Source: Bacteroidota bacterium (GTDB lineage: Bacteria; Bacteroidota; Kryptoniia; Kryptoniales; JAKASW01). From it: a DNA stretch of 26,260 bases. The stretch's first letter is position 1; each line of letters opens with the position of its first letter. A model generated the notes under the pieces. That model was not told where the DNA came from and made no database searches. It saw only the letters and a program-made list of their open reading frames with translations. Shown piece by piece: positions 14,878 to 22,229 of this stretch. A program made the position numbers and the translations under genes. Where the stretch lies: positions 1 to 26,260 of the forward strand of contig JAJYOS010000005.1 of assembly GCA_021796055.1 (NCBI GenBank). The letters run 5' to 3'.

Positions 14878-16125
14878 TTACTCGTTCCTCTCAGGGATAT
14901 CGGTTGGCATCTCTACTTCAGCAGGAGATGGAGCAGCTGCAGTCTCAGGAGTTTTTCGGGGTACTTTCAAGCCAAAGTACAGCGCGATCAACAGCATGAA
15001 ACTTCCAGTGTAGAACGGCCATGCCAGTCCTGCAACCCCAAGTATCAACCCTCCCCAAAAAGGTCCTAGTACTCGTGCAAGACTTGAAAACGACTGGGAC
15101 ACTCCGAGTACAGTTCCATGCTCGGACTCACCGGCATATTTCGAGATGAGGCTGGTCATCGGCGGCGTGACGAGAGCGCTTCCGATTGCAAGGAGAGTTA
15201 TAAGGAATAGAAGAAAGGAAAGGGAGTGGGCGCTCGGCACGAACGTTAAACCGACCAGAAGTAATATCAGACCTGTAAGCAACAATCCTCTCTCTCCGAA
15301 GCGTTTCACGAGCCTTCCAATAGCACCGCCCTGAATTACAATTGCGATAAGACCTATGTATGCGAACAGATAACCGTTCTTCTCGGCACCATATCCAAAC
15401 GCGTTTCCCGTGAACAAAGGGAAAGCCACATAGAGCGTTGAAAAGGCAAACGTGTAGAAGAAAGTCACCATTACCAGGTTGTTGATCCCTGGTTTTCTAA
15501 ATGCCTCTCGCATGGCGGCAATGTTCAGTATGCTGCGTCTCCTCGACGCTTCAGCCTTCTGCTTGCCGGGGGCTTTCTTTCTGAGTGATTCCGGAAGCAT
15601 GAAATAAGCAAGGACAACGTTGACCAGTGAGAGCCCTGCTGCCAGGAAACCGGGCGCACCGTAACTGATCTTGCTCATGACACCTCCCACGAACGGTCCT
15701 AACATGAAGCCGACACCGAAAGACGCGCCGATAAGTCCCATATATTTTGCTCTGCTGTCAAATGAAGTCGTGTCGGCTATATATGCGTATGCAGTCGAGA
15801 TGTTTGCACCCATGAGCCCGGCAAGCATGCGAGAGATGAACAGGACTGCCAGCGAACCGGCGAATCCGAAGATCAAATACGATATGAAAGAACCGAATAC
15901 GCTCATCAGTATAATCGGTCGTCTTCCGAATCTGTCCGAAATCCTTCCCCAGAGCGGAACGAATAGGAATTGCATGAATGAATATGATGAGGTAAGTAGA
16001 CCGATGACCGTCGGTGTGGCTCCAAAATGTTCGGCATAAAATGGGAGAAGCGGAATTACTATCCCGAATCCGAGGAGGTCCACGAAAACAGTGAGTATGA
16101 CCAGATAGATGGGAGCACGCTTCAT
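14878..16125 (-). CDS. MFS transporter, TetA-like drug exporter family
   Basis: This inner-membrane protein of 415 residues has about 12 hydrophobic segments and belongs to the major facilitator superfamily. It opens with YLVILTVFVDLLGFGIVIPL, carries motif A as WGRISDRFGRRPIILMS (residues about 59-75), and has a weaker repeat of it in the second half (RLVKRFGERGLLLTG). A cytoplasmic loop near 190-205 is basic (KKAPGKQKAEASRRRS). The C-terminal tail is Pro/Glu-rich and cytoplasmic. It most resembles the proton-driven TetA/multidrug exporters. The substrate is unknown, and tetracycline resistance should not be assumed. There is no TetR-type regulator next to it. The 198-nt spacer after its stop shows no gene. 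Confidence 0.88.
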   Translation of the reverse strand: MKRAPIYLVILTVFVDLLGFGIVIPLLPFYAEHFGATPTVIGLLTSSYSFMQFLFVPLWGRISDRFGRRPIILMSVFGSFISYLIFGFAGSLAVLFISRMLAGLMGANISTAYAYIADTTSFDSRAKYMGLIGASFGVGFMLGPFVGGVMSKISYGAPGFLAAGLSLVNVVLAYFMLPESLRKKAPGKQKAEASRRRSILNIAAMREAFRKPGINNLVMVTFFYTFAFSTLYVAFPLFTGNAFGYGAEKNGYLFAYIGLIAIVIQGGAIGRLVKRFGERGLLLTGLILLLVGLTFVPSAHSLSFLLFLITLLAIGSALVTPPMTSLISKYAGESEHGTVLGVSQSFSSLARVLGPFWGGLILGVAGLAWPFYTGSFMLLIALYFGLKVPRKTPETAAAPSPAEVEMPTDIPERNE

Positions 16126-16191
16126 TGGTTTGCCGCTTTCCGTTGAGATGAACGCATCTCTGCCCTATTATTCATTTATGTCCTTACTTAT

Positions 16192-16235
16192 CAAAAGAGT
16201 TAACCCCGCAACGGCCTGTTGATATCCGTCGGGTT
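16192..16235 (-). terminator. Probable terminator after the metal-dependent hydrolase
   Basis: On the minus strand AACCC-GACGG pairs with CCGTT-GC-GGGGTT (16235 to 16202), giving a 10-bp stem with a small bulge, followed by AACTCTTTT. A second, smaller hairpin, CCCCTT/AAGGGG (16254-16270), lies between it and the gene. It would separate the hydrolase from the MFS gene. Confidence 0.4.
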
Positions 16236-16289
16236 CCGCACTCCAGGATTTGACCCCTTTAGTTAAGGGGACGCAAGTGAGTGGTTTTT

Positions 16290-17030
16290 TTATGAAAATA
16301 TTTCTCCGGGCTTGAGCGGTATCACTCTTGTCTTAACCGTCTTGGGGATGAGCTTGCTGAGTTCATCAGGATTTCCGCTCAGGGCAGGGAAGGTACCGTA
16401 ATGCATCGGGAGGAGGTATTTCGGTTTAATCAGCTTGACTGCCTCGGCTGCTTCTTTCGGGCTCATAGTGTAGTATCCGCCGATGCACATCATGACCAGA
16501 TCCGGTTTGTACAAGCTGGCGATCAGCTTCATGTCACTGAACAAGCCGGTGTCACCTGTGTGGTAAATTGTATAACCGTCATCAAACTTGATGACTATTC
16601 CCGCAGCTGTCCCGCCGTCGATTACGCGATCACCGTCGGTTATTCCACTGCTGTGCTCGGCGTGCACCATGGTAAAAAGGATGTTGTCCACCGAGATTGA
16701 ACCGGATTCATTGATGCCGATTATGTTTGATTCCGGGATCCCTTTCGACTTCATGTAGAGGGATATTTCAAAATTGCAGATCACTTTTGCGTTAGTGTCG
16801 GAAGCGATCTCTACAGCACTCCCGATATGGTCAAAGTGGCCGTGAGTCAAAACAACAATGTCCACGTTTTTTACCGGCTTGGCATCGGGGGGTGCCTTGG
16901 GATTGTCCAGCCAGGGATCGATGTAAATTACCTTTCCGTTAGGAGAGTTCACTTTGAATGAAGCGTGCCCGAGCCATTGGAGCTGTAAGCCGTCCTTCAG
17001 ATTTCCGGATGTCGATGTGCTGTTCGCCAT
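16290..17030 (-). CDS. UPF0173-type metal-dependent hydrolase (metallo-beta-lactamase fold)
   Basis: This 246-residue protein has the metallo-beta-lactamase fold of the UPF0173 (YtkL) family. The metal-binding motif is THGHFDH. Further ligands are likely in AEHSSG, the Asp of YHTGDTG and the His of PMHYGTF. The opening QLQWLGHASFKV and the IDPWLDNP strand are typical. These cytoplasmic hydrolases have no settled substrate. The ATG at 17030 is chosen because GGAGG lies 5 nt upstream; an in-frame ATG at 17060 adds ten polar residues (MSHNNHNGGK) without a good ribosome binding site. It follows the isocitrate dehydrogenase gene after about 220 nt that contains a strong inverted repeat. Confidence 0.88.
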   Translation of the reverse strand: MANSTSTSGNLKDGLQLQWLGHASFKVNSPNGKVIYIDPWLDNPKAPPDAKPVKNVDIVVLTHGHFDHIGSAVEIASDTNAKVICNFEISLYMKSKGIPESNIIGINESGSISVDNILFTMVHAEHSSGITDGDRVIDGGTAAGIVIKFDDGYTIYHTGDTGLFSDMKLIASLYKPDLVMMCIGGYYTMSPKEAAEAVKLIKPKYLLPMHYGTFPALSGNPDELSKLIPKTVKTRVIPLKPGEIFS

Positions 17031-17173
17031 TTTTCCTCCATTGTGATTGTTATGCGACAAATCTCGGATTCAAAATGAAGTCGATCCTGAATCCTAAGAA
17101 ATCGAACGTAGCTCTTGCCATCCCGAATACGCTCTTCCAATTAGATGACGTGCACCTCGAAAGGTGGCATAGT

Positions 17174-17224
17174 CGTCCGCCCAATTCAATTATCAACTTA
17201 ATTTGCGCACGTTTCGGGCGGACG
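17174..17224. repeat. Perfect 9-bp inverted repeat after the isocitrate dehydrogenase gene
   Basis: CGTCCGCCC (17174-17182) and GGGCGGACG (17216-17224) are exact reverse complements with a 33-nt A/T-rich loop. The hairpin begins 25 nt after the dehydrogenase stop on the minus strand. There is no T-run on either side, so it may stabilise an RNA 3' end or be an operator for the hydrolase gene rather than a standard terminator. Confidence 0.5.
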
Positions 17225-17248
17225 GTTCAGAATATGTGAACGGTGACC

Positions 17249-18259
17249 TTACAGTTTCTCAATTATTGCTTCGGCCATCTCGTCTGTGGTGACGGGAGAT
17301 GCCGGATTAAGATCCGTAGTCACCTTTCTGCCTTCTTTTATAACACCCGCGACCGCGTTTTCAATCCTTGATGCAGCCGATGATTCGCCCATATGCCTCA
17401 GCATCATCGCCGATGCGAGGATCACTGCCGCAGGGTTTGCAATATTCTTTCCTGCTATATCGGGCGCACTACCGTGTACAGCTTCGAAGATCGCAGTGTC
17501 GTATCCAATATTTGCACCCGGCGCAACTCCTAGACCGCCGACGAGTCCGGATGCAAGGTCGGATAGTATGTCTCCAAAAAGATTTGTCGTGACGATTACG
17601 TCGAACTGGTTCGGGTTTATCACCATTTGCATGGCCATGTTGTCGATAATCTTATCATTAACTTCCAGCTGCGGGTAATTTTTGGCCATGTTCCGTCCGA
17701 TCTCAAGGAACAGTCCGCTTGTATATTTAAGTATGTTTGCCTTGTGGACAATAGTAACTTTCTTGCGACCGTGGTTTACAGCATAGTCGAATGCAAATCT
17801 TATGATTCGTTCGGAGCCGGTGCGCGTAACTATCCCGATCGTCTCAGCAGCACTCTTGCGGGAGTCGACGTAATGTTCGATCCCGCTATAGAACTCCTCT
17901 GTGTTCTCACGAACGATTACGAGATCTACTTTATCGTATCGTGACTTTACTCCTTCGAATGACTTCGCCGGGCGGAGATTTGAGTACAGTTCGAATTCTT
18001 TTCTCAGCGCGACGTTCACACTTCTGAATCCGCTTCCAACAGGAGTTGTCAGCGGCCCTTTGAGGGCGATCTTGTTTGTTGAGATCGAATCGATAACTCC
18101 TCGTGGGAGCGGATCCTTGAATTTCTCAATCGCCGTCAATCCAGCCAACTGGATATCCCAGTCTACCTTTACGCCGGCAGCTGCTATGACTTTTGTTGCT
18201 GCTCTTGTGATTTCCGGCCCGATTCCATCTCCCGGAATGAGTGTAATAACGTAGGACAT
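17249..18259 (-). CDS. NAD-dependent isocitrate dehydrogenase (isocitrate/isopropylmalate dehydrogenase family)
   Basis: The enzyme oxidatively decarboxylates a 2-hydroxy acid; isocitrate to 2-oxoglutarate in the TCA cycle is the best guess. The 336-residue protein opens VITLIPGDGIGPEIT. It has the substrate region NLRPAKSFEG and VIVRENTEEFYSGIEH, the conserved HKANILKYTSGLF, and the metal/cofactor region TTNLFGDILSDLASGLVGGLGVAPGANIG with FEAVHGSAPDIAGKNIANPA. The RENTEEFYSGIEH loop favours isocitrate over 3-isopropylmalate; homoisocitrate or tartrate cannot be excluded. The ATG at 18259 begins the fold and has GAGAGA upstream; the longer frame to 18355 adds 32 unrelated residues. No leu or lys genes are nearby. 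Confidence 0.88.
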   Translation of the reverse strand: MSYVITLIPGDGIGPEITRAATKVIAAAGVKVDWDIQLAGLTAIEKFKDPLPRGVIDSISTNKIALKGPLTTPVGSGFRSVNVALRKEFELYSNLRPAKSFEGVKSRYDKVDLVIVRENTEEFYSGIEHYVDSRKSAAETIGIVTRTGSERIIRFAFDYAVNHGRKKVTIVHKANILKYTSGLFLEIGRNMAKNYPQLEVNDKIIDNMAMQMVINPNQFDVIVTTNLFGDILSDLASGLVGGLGVAPGANIGYDTAIFEAVHGSAPDIAGKNIANPAAVILASAMMLRHMGESSAASRIENAVAGVIKEGRKVTTDLNPASPVTTDEMAEAIIEKL

Positions 18260-18400
18260 TAGTCTCTCTGTTAGGGTTGCCTCGCGTGGAGTCCGAAGGA
18301 TCTCTCCGGGTTCTGCGAGATTGAAAAAATTAAGACCCGTATGCCTGAGAATCAAACCGGTCGGTGACGTAGTACTGGCTCACTCTGTAGTATTCCGTCT

Positions 18401-18478
18401 TGTTGAACTCGGTTCAACATCTGGTTTTAGACCCCGAAACAAGCCTGACCTGGAGCGTATCAGTCCAGGGTTCGGGGT
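18401..18478. repeat. Nested palindromic repeat in the 18.3-18.7 kb spacer
   Basis: The spacer of about 500 nt between two divergent genes (18260-18763) has no credible gene. It contains TGTTGAAC/GTTCAACA with a 3-nt loop (18401-18419). It then has ACCCCGAA (18431-18438) pairing with TTCGGGGT (18471-18478), which encloses CCTGGA/TCCAGG (18449-18454 and 18464-18469). Read on the minus strand, the words CGTCACCCCGAA, TTGTTTCGGGGTCT and GAGTTCAAC resemble the widespread 'CGTCACCCTGAA...GTTTCAGGGTC' palindromic elements of several bacterial groups, here diverged. Confidence 0.6.
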
Positions 18479-18545
18479 GACGTGTGAATTGAAATTGAGC
18501 CACTACCGGTGACGTTGATCGACTCGGCGGAGTCGTAAACCGCTA

Positions 18546-18585
18546 CTGCCCCTCCGGTTTTTCCATAAGAAGAGGGGGTGGGCAG
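18546..18585. repeat. Second palindromic element in the same spacer
   Basis: CTGCCC-CTCC (18546-18555) pairs with GGGG-T-GGGCAG (about 18575-18585) with one bulged T, forming a stem of about 10 bp. Direct copies of AGATTCTA follow at 18593-18600 and 18613-18620, and a third small hairpin (GTCTC/GAGAC) lies near 18648-18664. A weak TTTG-N20-TAAATTTT pair at 18694-18725 could be a Bacteroidota-style promoter for the next gene. Confidence 0.45.
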
Positions 18586-18763
18586 ACTAATCAGATTCTA
18601 AGGGAATCCGAAAGATTCTATCGAACGGATGCGACAAGGAAAAGAGTGAGTCTCTGGTTGAGACCGGACTCGTATGACCGGCGCTTTCGGTGCTTTGTAT
18701 ATTCTCCCGATGTGCGTTAAATTTTCAAGGAATTTCTCAAGATAATCTTGGATTGACCCCCAA

Positions 18764-20080
18764 TTGGATTACGAAAGCTACTACTACATAATGCCGGACG
18801 GCACGACCAAGCAGATTAGCCCCTTCACCGAGACTGAAGTTTGGGCTGTGCCTGGAAGAAGCGGCAAGCCAAATCTGAATGCATATGCTGCCGCTGCGAA
18901 AAAAATCCAGCCGTCGGACAAGGAAGATTACTGCAGCTTCTGTGAAAAGAGGTATTTCGAAACTCCCCCTGAGAAGTCGAGGCTGGTAAGACAGGGGGAT
19001 GCTTATACAAGAATCGACACGCTGCCAGCGGACAAGTACTATGAGACCGCTCCAACTTTTCGGCGTGTACCGAATCTTTTTGAAATTGTGACTCTGGATT
19101 ACTGGAGGAAGAATTACGGCTATAAGCTTACCCAAAGACAGGTGCAATGGAGAGAAGCCTACCTCGGCAACCCCGTTGGTCTTCGGCACGTAATCGACAT
19201 TATTAATTTTAAGTTGGGGCGTCTGGGTAGGACAGAGGAAGAGATTGAGAAATCCCCTCTCGAATTAAAACTTCACCTCGCAGACTCGTTCTTCGGCGGA
19301 AGTCATGAAATTATTATCGCTCAAAGGCATTTCGTCCCGGGTGCGGAGTATGATGACCAGCTGATGTCCTCAGGAGATCTTACACCAGACGAGCACTATC
19401 AGTATATGAGATTCACGATTGATTCCATGATTGATGTGTTCCAGTCCAACAGGTACGCAAGATACATCAGCGTTTTCCAGAACTGGTTGAGTCCTGCCGG
19501 AGCTTCTGTCGATCATCTTCACAAGCAGCTGGTAGCGTTGGATGAATGGGGATCCTCGATAACTGAGCAGACCAAGATGGTGCGTCAGGATCCGAATATA
19601 TTCAACGAGTACGGGCCGAACTTCGCGGGCCAGAGAAACCTGGTATTCGCTGAAAACGAGACGGCAATCGCGTTTGTCGGCATAGGTCACCGCTTTCCGA
19701 CGATCGAGATTTACTCGAAATCGCAGGCCGCTCGTCCGCAGGAACACACGGAGGAAGAGGTCCGCGGCATGAGCAATCTGGTACACGCCATCCATTTGGC
19801 CACCAGTCCGCGCGTCTCATGCAACGAAGAATGGTACTACACCCCTATCGACTCGGTCTATAAAATGCCCTGGAGAGTCCTCATAAAATGGAGGATCAAC
19901 GTGCCCGCCGGATTCGAGGGCGGTACCAGTATCTATATCAACCCGATGACTCCGGTAGAACTGAGAGACAGGATTGTCCCGGCACTTTACAAAATGCGTG
20001 ACAACAAGAAAATCGAATATCTCAGGATCGCGGAGGAATGCAAACTCCAGCCCAACCCTCTGAAGTATTATCTCAAATAG
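18764..20080 (+). CDS. Galactose-1-phosphate uridylyltransferase-like/HIT-fold protein (DUF4921-like)
   Basis: This 438-residue protein resembles the GalT-like DUF4921 group of the HIT superfamily. It opens PDGTTKQISPFTETEVWAVP. A CSFC pair (C57, C60) may bind zinc. The HIT-type triad is VDHLHKQL (H251, H253, Q255). Later conserved blocks are FPTIEIYSK and WYYTPIDSVYKMPWRVLIKW. GalT enzymes move UMP between sugar phosphates through a histidine; whether this branch does so is unknown. The start codon is probably TTG at 18764, because homologous sequence appears to begin before the first ATG at 18791. Neither has a clear ribosome binding site. It is followed by rpsT after about 70 nt. Confidence 0.75.
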   Translation: MDYESYYYIMPDGTTKQISPFTETEVWAVPGRSGKPNLNAYAAAAKKIQPSDKEDYCSFCEKRYFETPPEKSRLVRQGDAYTRIDTLPADKYYETAPTFRRVPNLFEIVTLDYWRKNYGYKLTQRQVQWREAYLGNPVGLRHVIDIINFKLGRLGRTEEEIEKSPLELKLHLADSFFGGSHEIIIAQRHFVPGAEYDDQLMSSGDLTPDEHYQYMRFTIDSMIDVFQSNRYARYISVFQNWLSPAGASVDHLHKQLVALDEWGSSITEQTKMVRQDPNIFNEYGPNFAGQRNLVFAENETAIAFVGIGHRFPTIEIYSKSQAARPQEHTEEEVRGMSNLVHAIHLATSPRVSCNEEWYYTPIDSVYKMPWRVLIKWRINVPAGFEGGTSIYINPMTPVELRDRIVPALYKMRDNKKIEYLRIAEECKLQPNPLKYYLK

Positions 20081-20152
20081 ATGCTAAGTAGTCTCAAACG
20101 AAATAATTATTCATAGATCACTCTATAACGCAAACAAGAAAGGAACACTATA

Positions 20153-20428
20153 ATGGCACAGCACAAGTCGGCGGAGAAAAGAGCGAGGCAGAGCCTCAAA
20201 CGCCGGTCGGAGAACAAAGAGACAAAGTCGGAGATGAAAACTCTCGTAAAGAAGGTTTGGAGCACAAAGGACAAAGAGAAAGCTGAAGTCGCTCTTAAAG
20301 AGGCGGTGTCAAGCCTTGATAAACTTGCCTCTAAGGGTCTTATCCACCGGAACAAAGCATCCAACCAAAAATCCGAGCTTGCAAAATTCGTGAACAAGCT
20401 GAAGGTGCCGTCCGGCCAGCAGGCGTAA
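20153..20428 (+). CDS. rpsT: 30S ribosomal protein S20
   Basis: S20 binds 16S rRNA during early 30S assembly. The 91-residue protein has the typical opening AQHKSAEKRARQSLKRRSEN, a long basic helical middle, and the conserved end GLIHRNKASNQKSELAKFVN. The ribosome binding site AGAAAGGA lies about 8 nt upstream of the ATG. The gene is full length and appears monocistronic or paired with the DinB gene downstream. Confidence 0.97.
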   Translation: MAQHKSAEKRARQSLKRRSENKETKSEMKTLVKKVWSTKDKEKAEVALKEAVSSLDKLASKGLIHRNKASNQKSELAKFVNKLKVPSGQQA

Positions 20429-20558
20429 TTCTCTTCGGTGATACCCGGAGTTTGATGGCTCTCGTTCAAGGCGGATAAAGGAATCCTGAAGATTCACGAA
20501 TGGATTTCGGGAAACGTTGTGGAACAATGAGAGTCAACGGGTTGCATGGAGACCAGGG

Positions 20559-21053
20559 ATGAACAAGGCAGACATAAGTGAACTTTTCGAATACAACCAG
20601 TGGGCGAAGCGAAGGTTGCTGGACTCGTTGGAAACAATGAGACCGGAAGATTTTGAAAAGGATCTTTATTCAAGTCACGGCGGAATCCGGGGTACTCTGC
20701 TTCACATGGTGAATGCTGAAAATATATGGGCGAGCAGGCTCACCGGCGAATCGTTTTCTCCACTTGTTGAGTCTGAAACAAAAACAGTCGACGATATTAA
20801 GAACAAGTGGGACGAGATCGATCGGAAGCTGTCCGGAATCCTAACACAAGCGACGGACGAATACTTGCAGTCGTCATTTGAATATCAGGATTCCAAAGGC
20901 AATAGATATTCCCAGCCCAGGGTATGGACGTTCGAACAACTGTTCAACCATTTCACTTACCATCGCGGTCAAATTGTAACGATGCAAAGGCAGCTTGGCT
21001 ACAAGCCAGTGAATACGGATTTGATTTGGTTTTACAGGGAGAAGAGGAAGTGA
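20559..21053 (+). CDS. DinB family protein (putative metal-dependent hydrolase/transferase)
   Basis: This 164-residue four-helix-bundle protein belongs to the DinB/YfiT-like superfamily. The metal-binding histidines are H49 (TLLHMVNAENIW) and H131 and H135 (FNHFTYHRGQIV). The EYNQWAKRRLLDSLETM opening is typical. Family members include thiol S-transferases and stress-induced proteins; no specific reaction can be assigned. The ATG at 20559 is chosen because GGAG lies 7 nt upstream; an in-frame TTG at 20517 adds 14 unrelated residues. It lies about 130 nt after rpsT and may share its transcript. Confidence 0.87.
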   Translation: MNKADISELFEYNQWAKRRLLDSLETMRPEDFEKDLYSSHGGIRGTLLHMVNAENIWASRLTGESFSPLVESETKTVDDIKNKWDEIDRKLSGILTQATDEYLQSSFEYQDSKGNRYSQPRVWTFEQLFNHFTYHRGQIVTMQRQLGYKPVNTDLIWFYREKRK

Positions 21054-21190
21054 TTTTCGATTGCTGAAGTCGGATTTCTTCTCTGCCTGTACCATATGTA
21101 AGCCCGGACTTAGTCATGGGCTCTATCCGAAGGATTGGAACAGACAGCCGAAATTTTCCAACAGAATCCTCGGACTCCGTCAAGCCTGAT

Positions 21191-21215
21191 CGTCAGATTT
21201 CGATGGAATCTGACG
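21191..21215. repeat. 9-bp inverted repeat in the DinB spacer
   Basis: CGTCAGATT (21191-21199) and AATCTGACG (21207-21215) form a perfect stem with a 7-nt loop. It lies in the 319-nt spacer after the DinB gene, where no gene is seen. There is no T-run, so it is not a standard terminator. A dispersed repeat or a regulatory hairpin is possible. Confidence 0.45.
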
Positions 21216-21372
21216 GATTCGACCGGCGGACGCACCTCTAAAGAGGCTGACTTTTGGGATGCGGCGCGGACATGATCGCGATAGAATGATAATCCCACTT
21301 TCGTTCATAATCAGGGAACGCCCGTCGCAGGTGAAGAGCTCGCACAATAGAGATCTTTGTTTCGGAGGGTAA

Positions 21373-21891
21373 ATGAGGAAATTGACTTTGTTCGCACTTG
21401 GTGTTTTGATTACTGGATACAAGTCTCCAACAGCGACATCAACTTCGACATCTACCCTCAATTTGACTGGCCATTGGAAGGAAGTTCAAAATAAGACCAT
21501 GCATCTCACCGTGACGGCAGTAAATGGATTCGGGACTCACCACTCGACCGTAGTTGACTCCGCCTCTTACGCTATCGATGCGATTCTCGCCTCCGACAAT
21601 GGATCTGTTTCCGGATCGGGCACGTTTACATTTGTCGACACTACAGGATGGCGTCGGAATGGTGGTTATCAGTTGGGGAACAGCTATGGTGGAGTGTATT
21701 ACGATACATATACGCTTAATTTCAGTGGCGAAGAGAATTATCCAAGTCTGTCGCTTGATCTGACAGATGGAGTGACATTAATCAAGCTTTCCGGACAGTA
21801 CTTGAGTAGTGACAGTGTGCTGCTCGTAGTTCAGGGACTCGTCGCGCCGGACTGGCTCAATCCGTTCTATATAGATATGATAAGGAAGTAA
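21373..21891 (+). CDS. Exported hypothetical protein, former lipoprotein with lost lipobox Cys
   Basis: This 172-residue protein has no recognised family. The N-terminus, MRKLTLFALGVLITGYKSPT, is a textbook lipoprotein signal (basic start, hydrophobic core, LITG before the modification site), but residue 16 is Tyr (TAC, 21418-21420) where Cys (TGC or TGT) is expected. After a Thr/Ser-rich linker (residues 20-30) comes a beta-rich domain beginning LTGHWKEVQ, with strands such as YAIDAILASDNGSVSGSGTF and KLSGQYLSSDSVLLVVQG. The fold looks like a small beta-barrel or lipocalin-like lipoprotein domain of the META/lipocalin kind, which is inference. GGAGGG lies 3 nt before the ATG. Without the cysteine it may stay uncleaved or be secreted. 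Confidence 0.75.
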   Translation: MRKLTLFALGVLITGYKSPTATSTSTSTLNLTGHWKEVQNKTMHLTVTAVNGFGTHHSTVVDSASYAIDAILASDNGSVSGSGTFTFVDTTGWRRNGGYQLGNSYGGVYYDTYTLNFSGEENYPSLSLDLTDGVTLIKLSGQYLSSDSVLLVVQGLVAPDWLNPFYIDMIRK

Positions 21892-21911
21892 ATCGTGAGA
21901 CCGGAATTTTG

Positions 21912-21984
21912 TGGAGCTGAGGGGGATCGAACCCCTGACCTCGTGAATGCCATTCACGCGCTCTCCCAGCTGAGCTACAGCCCC
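21912..21984 (-). tRNA. tRNA-Ala (anticodon GGC)
   Basis: The minus strand folds into a 73-nt cloverleaf. The acceptor stem is GGGGCTG/CAGCTCC, with one G-U. The D arm is GCTC-AGCTGGGA-GAGC. The anticodon arm is CGTGA-ATGGCAT-TCACG with anticodon GGC, the variable loop is AGGTC, and the T arm is AGGGG-TTCGATC-CCCCT. The discriminator base is A. CCA is not encoded: the next bases are CAA. It reads GCC and, by wobble, GCU codons. It lies alone and opposite to its neighbours. Confidence 0.96.
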
Positions 21985-22018
21985 GGGATCAAATGATCGA
22001 AGTTGAGAGGGACATCAG

Positions 22019-22033
22019 TTCTGAAGTTCAGAA
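22019..22033. promoter_or_regulatory. 15-bp perfect palindrome, candidate operator
   Basis: TTCTGAA-G-TTCAGAA is a perfect 7-1-7 palindrome in the 245-nt spacer between the divergent tRNA-Ala and histidine kinase genes. It is 35 bp upstream of the tRNA and about 200 bp upstream of the kinase start. Its symmetry suits a dimeric repressor, but no regulator gene is adjacent and chance cannot be excluded. Confidence 0.3.
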
Positions 22034-22229
22034 TCTATTTCGCGGAACGCTTGCGACATCCTCTCGGCAGAATGAAAAAGAACGAATCTTTTCTAATATA
22101 GATTTATCGGAGTACAACTTCAACCGATAGTCTGTTACACTAAAACTCAACTTCCCTGCCACCTGCTTTCTCGTTTGTAAGTGACAAGCTGGCTCTTTAT
22201 CTTGAACATCAGGATAAAAACCCGGCACG

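Noticed and set aside
14878..16125. MFS gene as a true tetracycline-resistance determinant
   Set aside because: Only general family motifs are visible, and there is no TetR-type regulator or mobile context.
18260..18355. 32-residue N-terminal extension of isocitrate dehydrogenase
   Set aside because: The family fold begins at MSYVITLIPGDGIG; the extension is spacer sequence.
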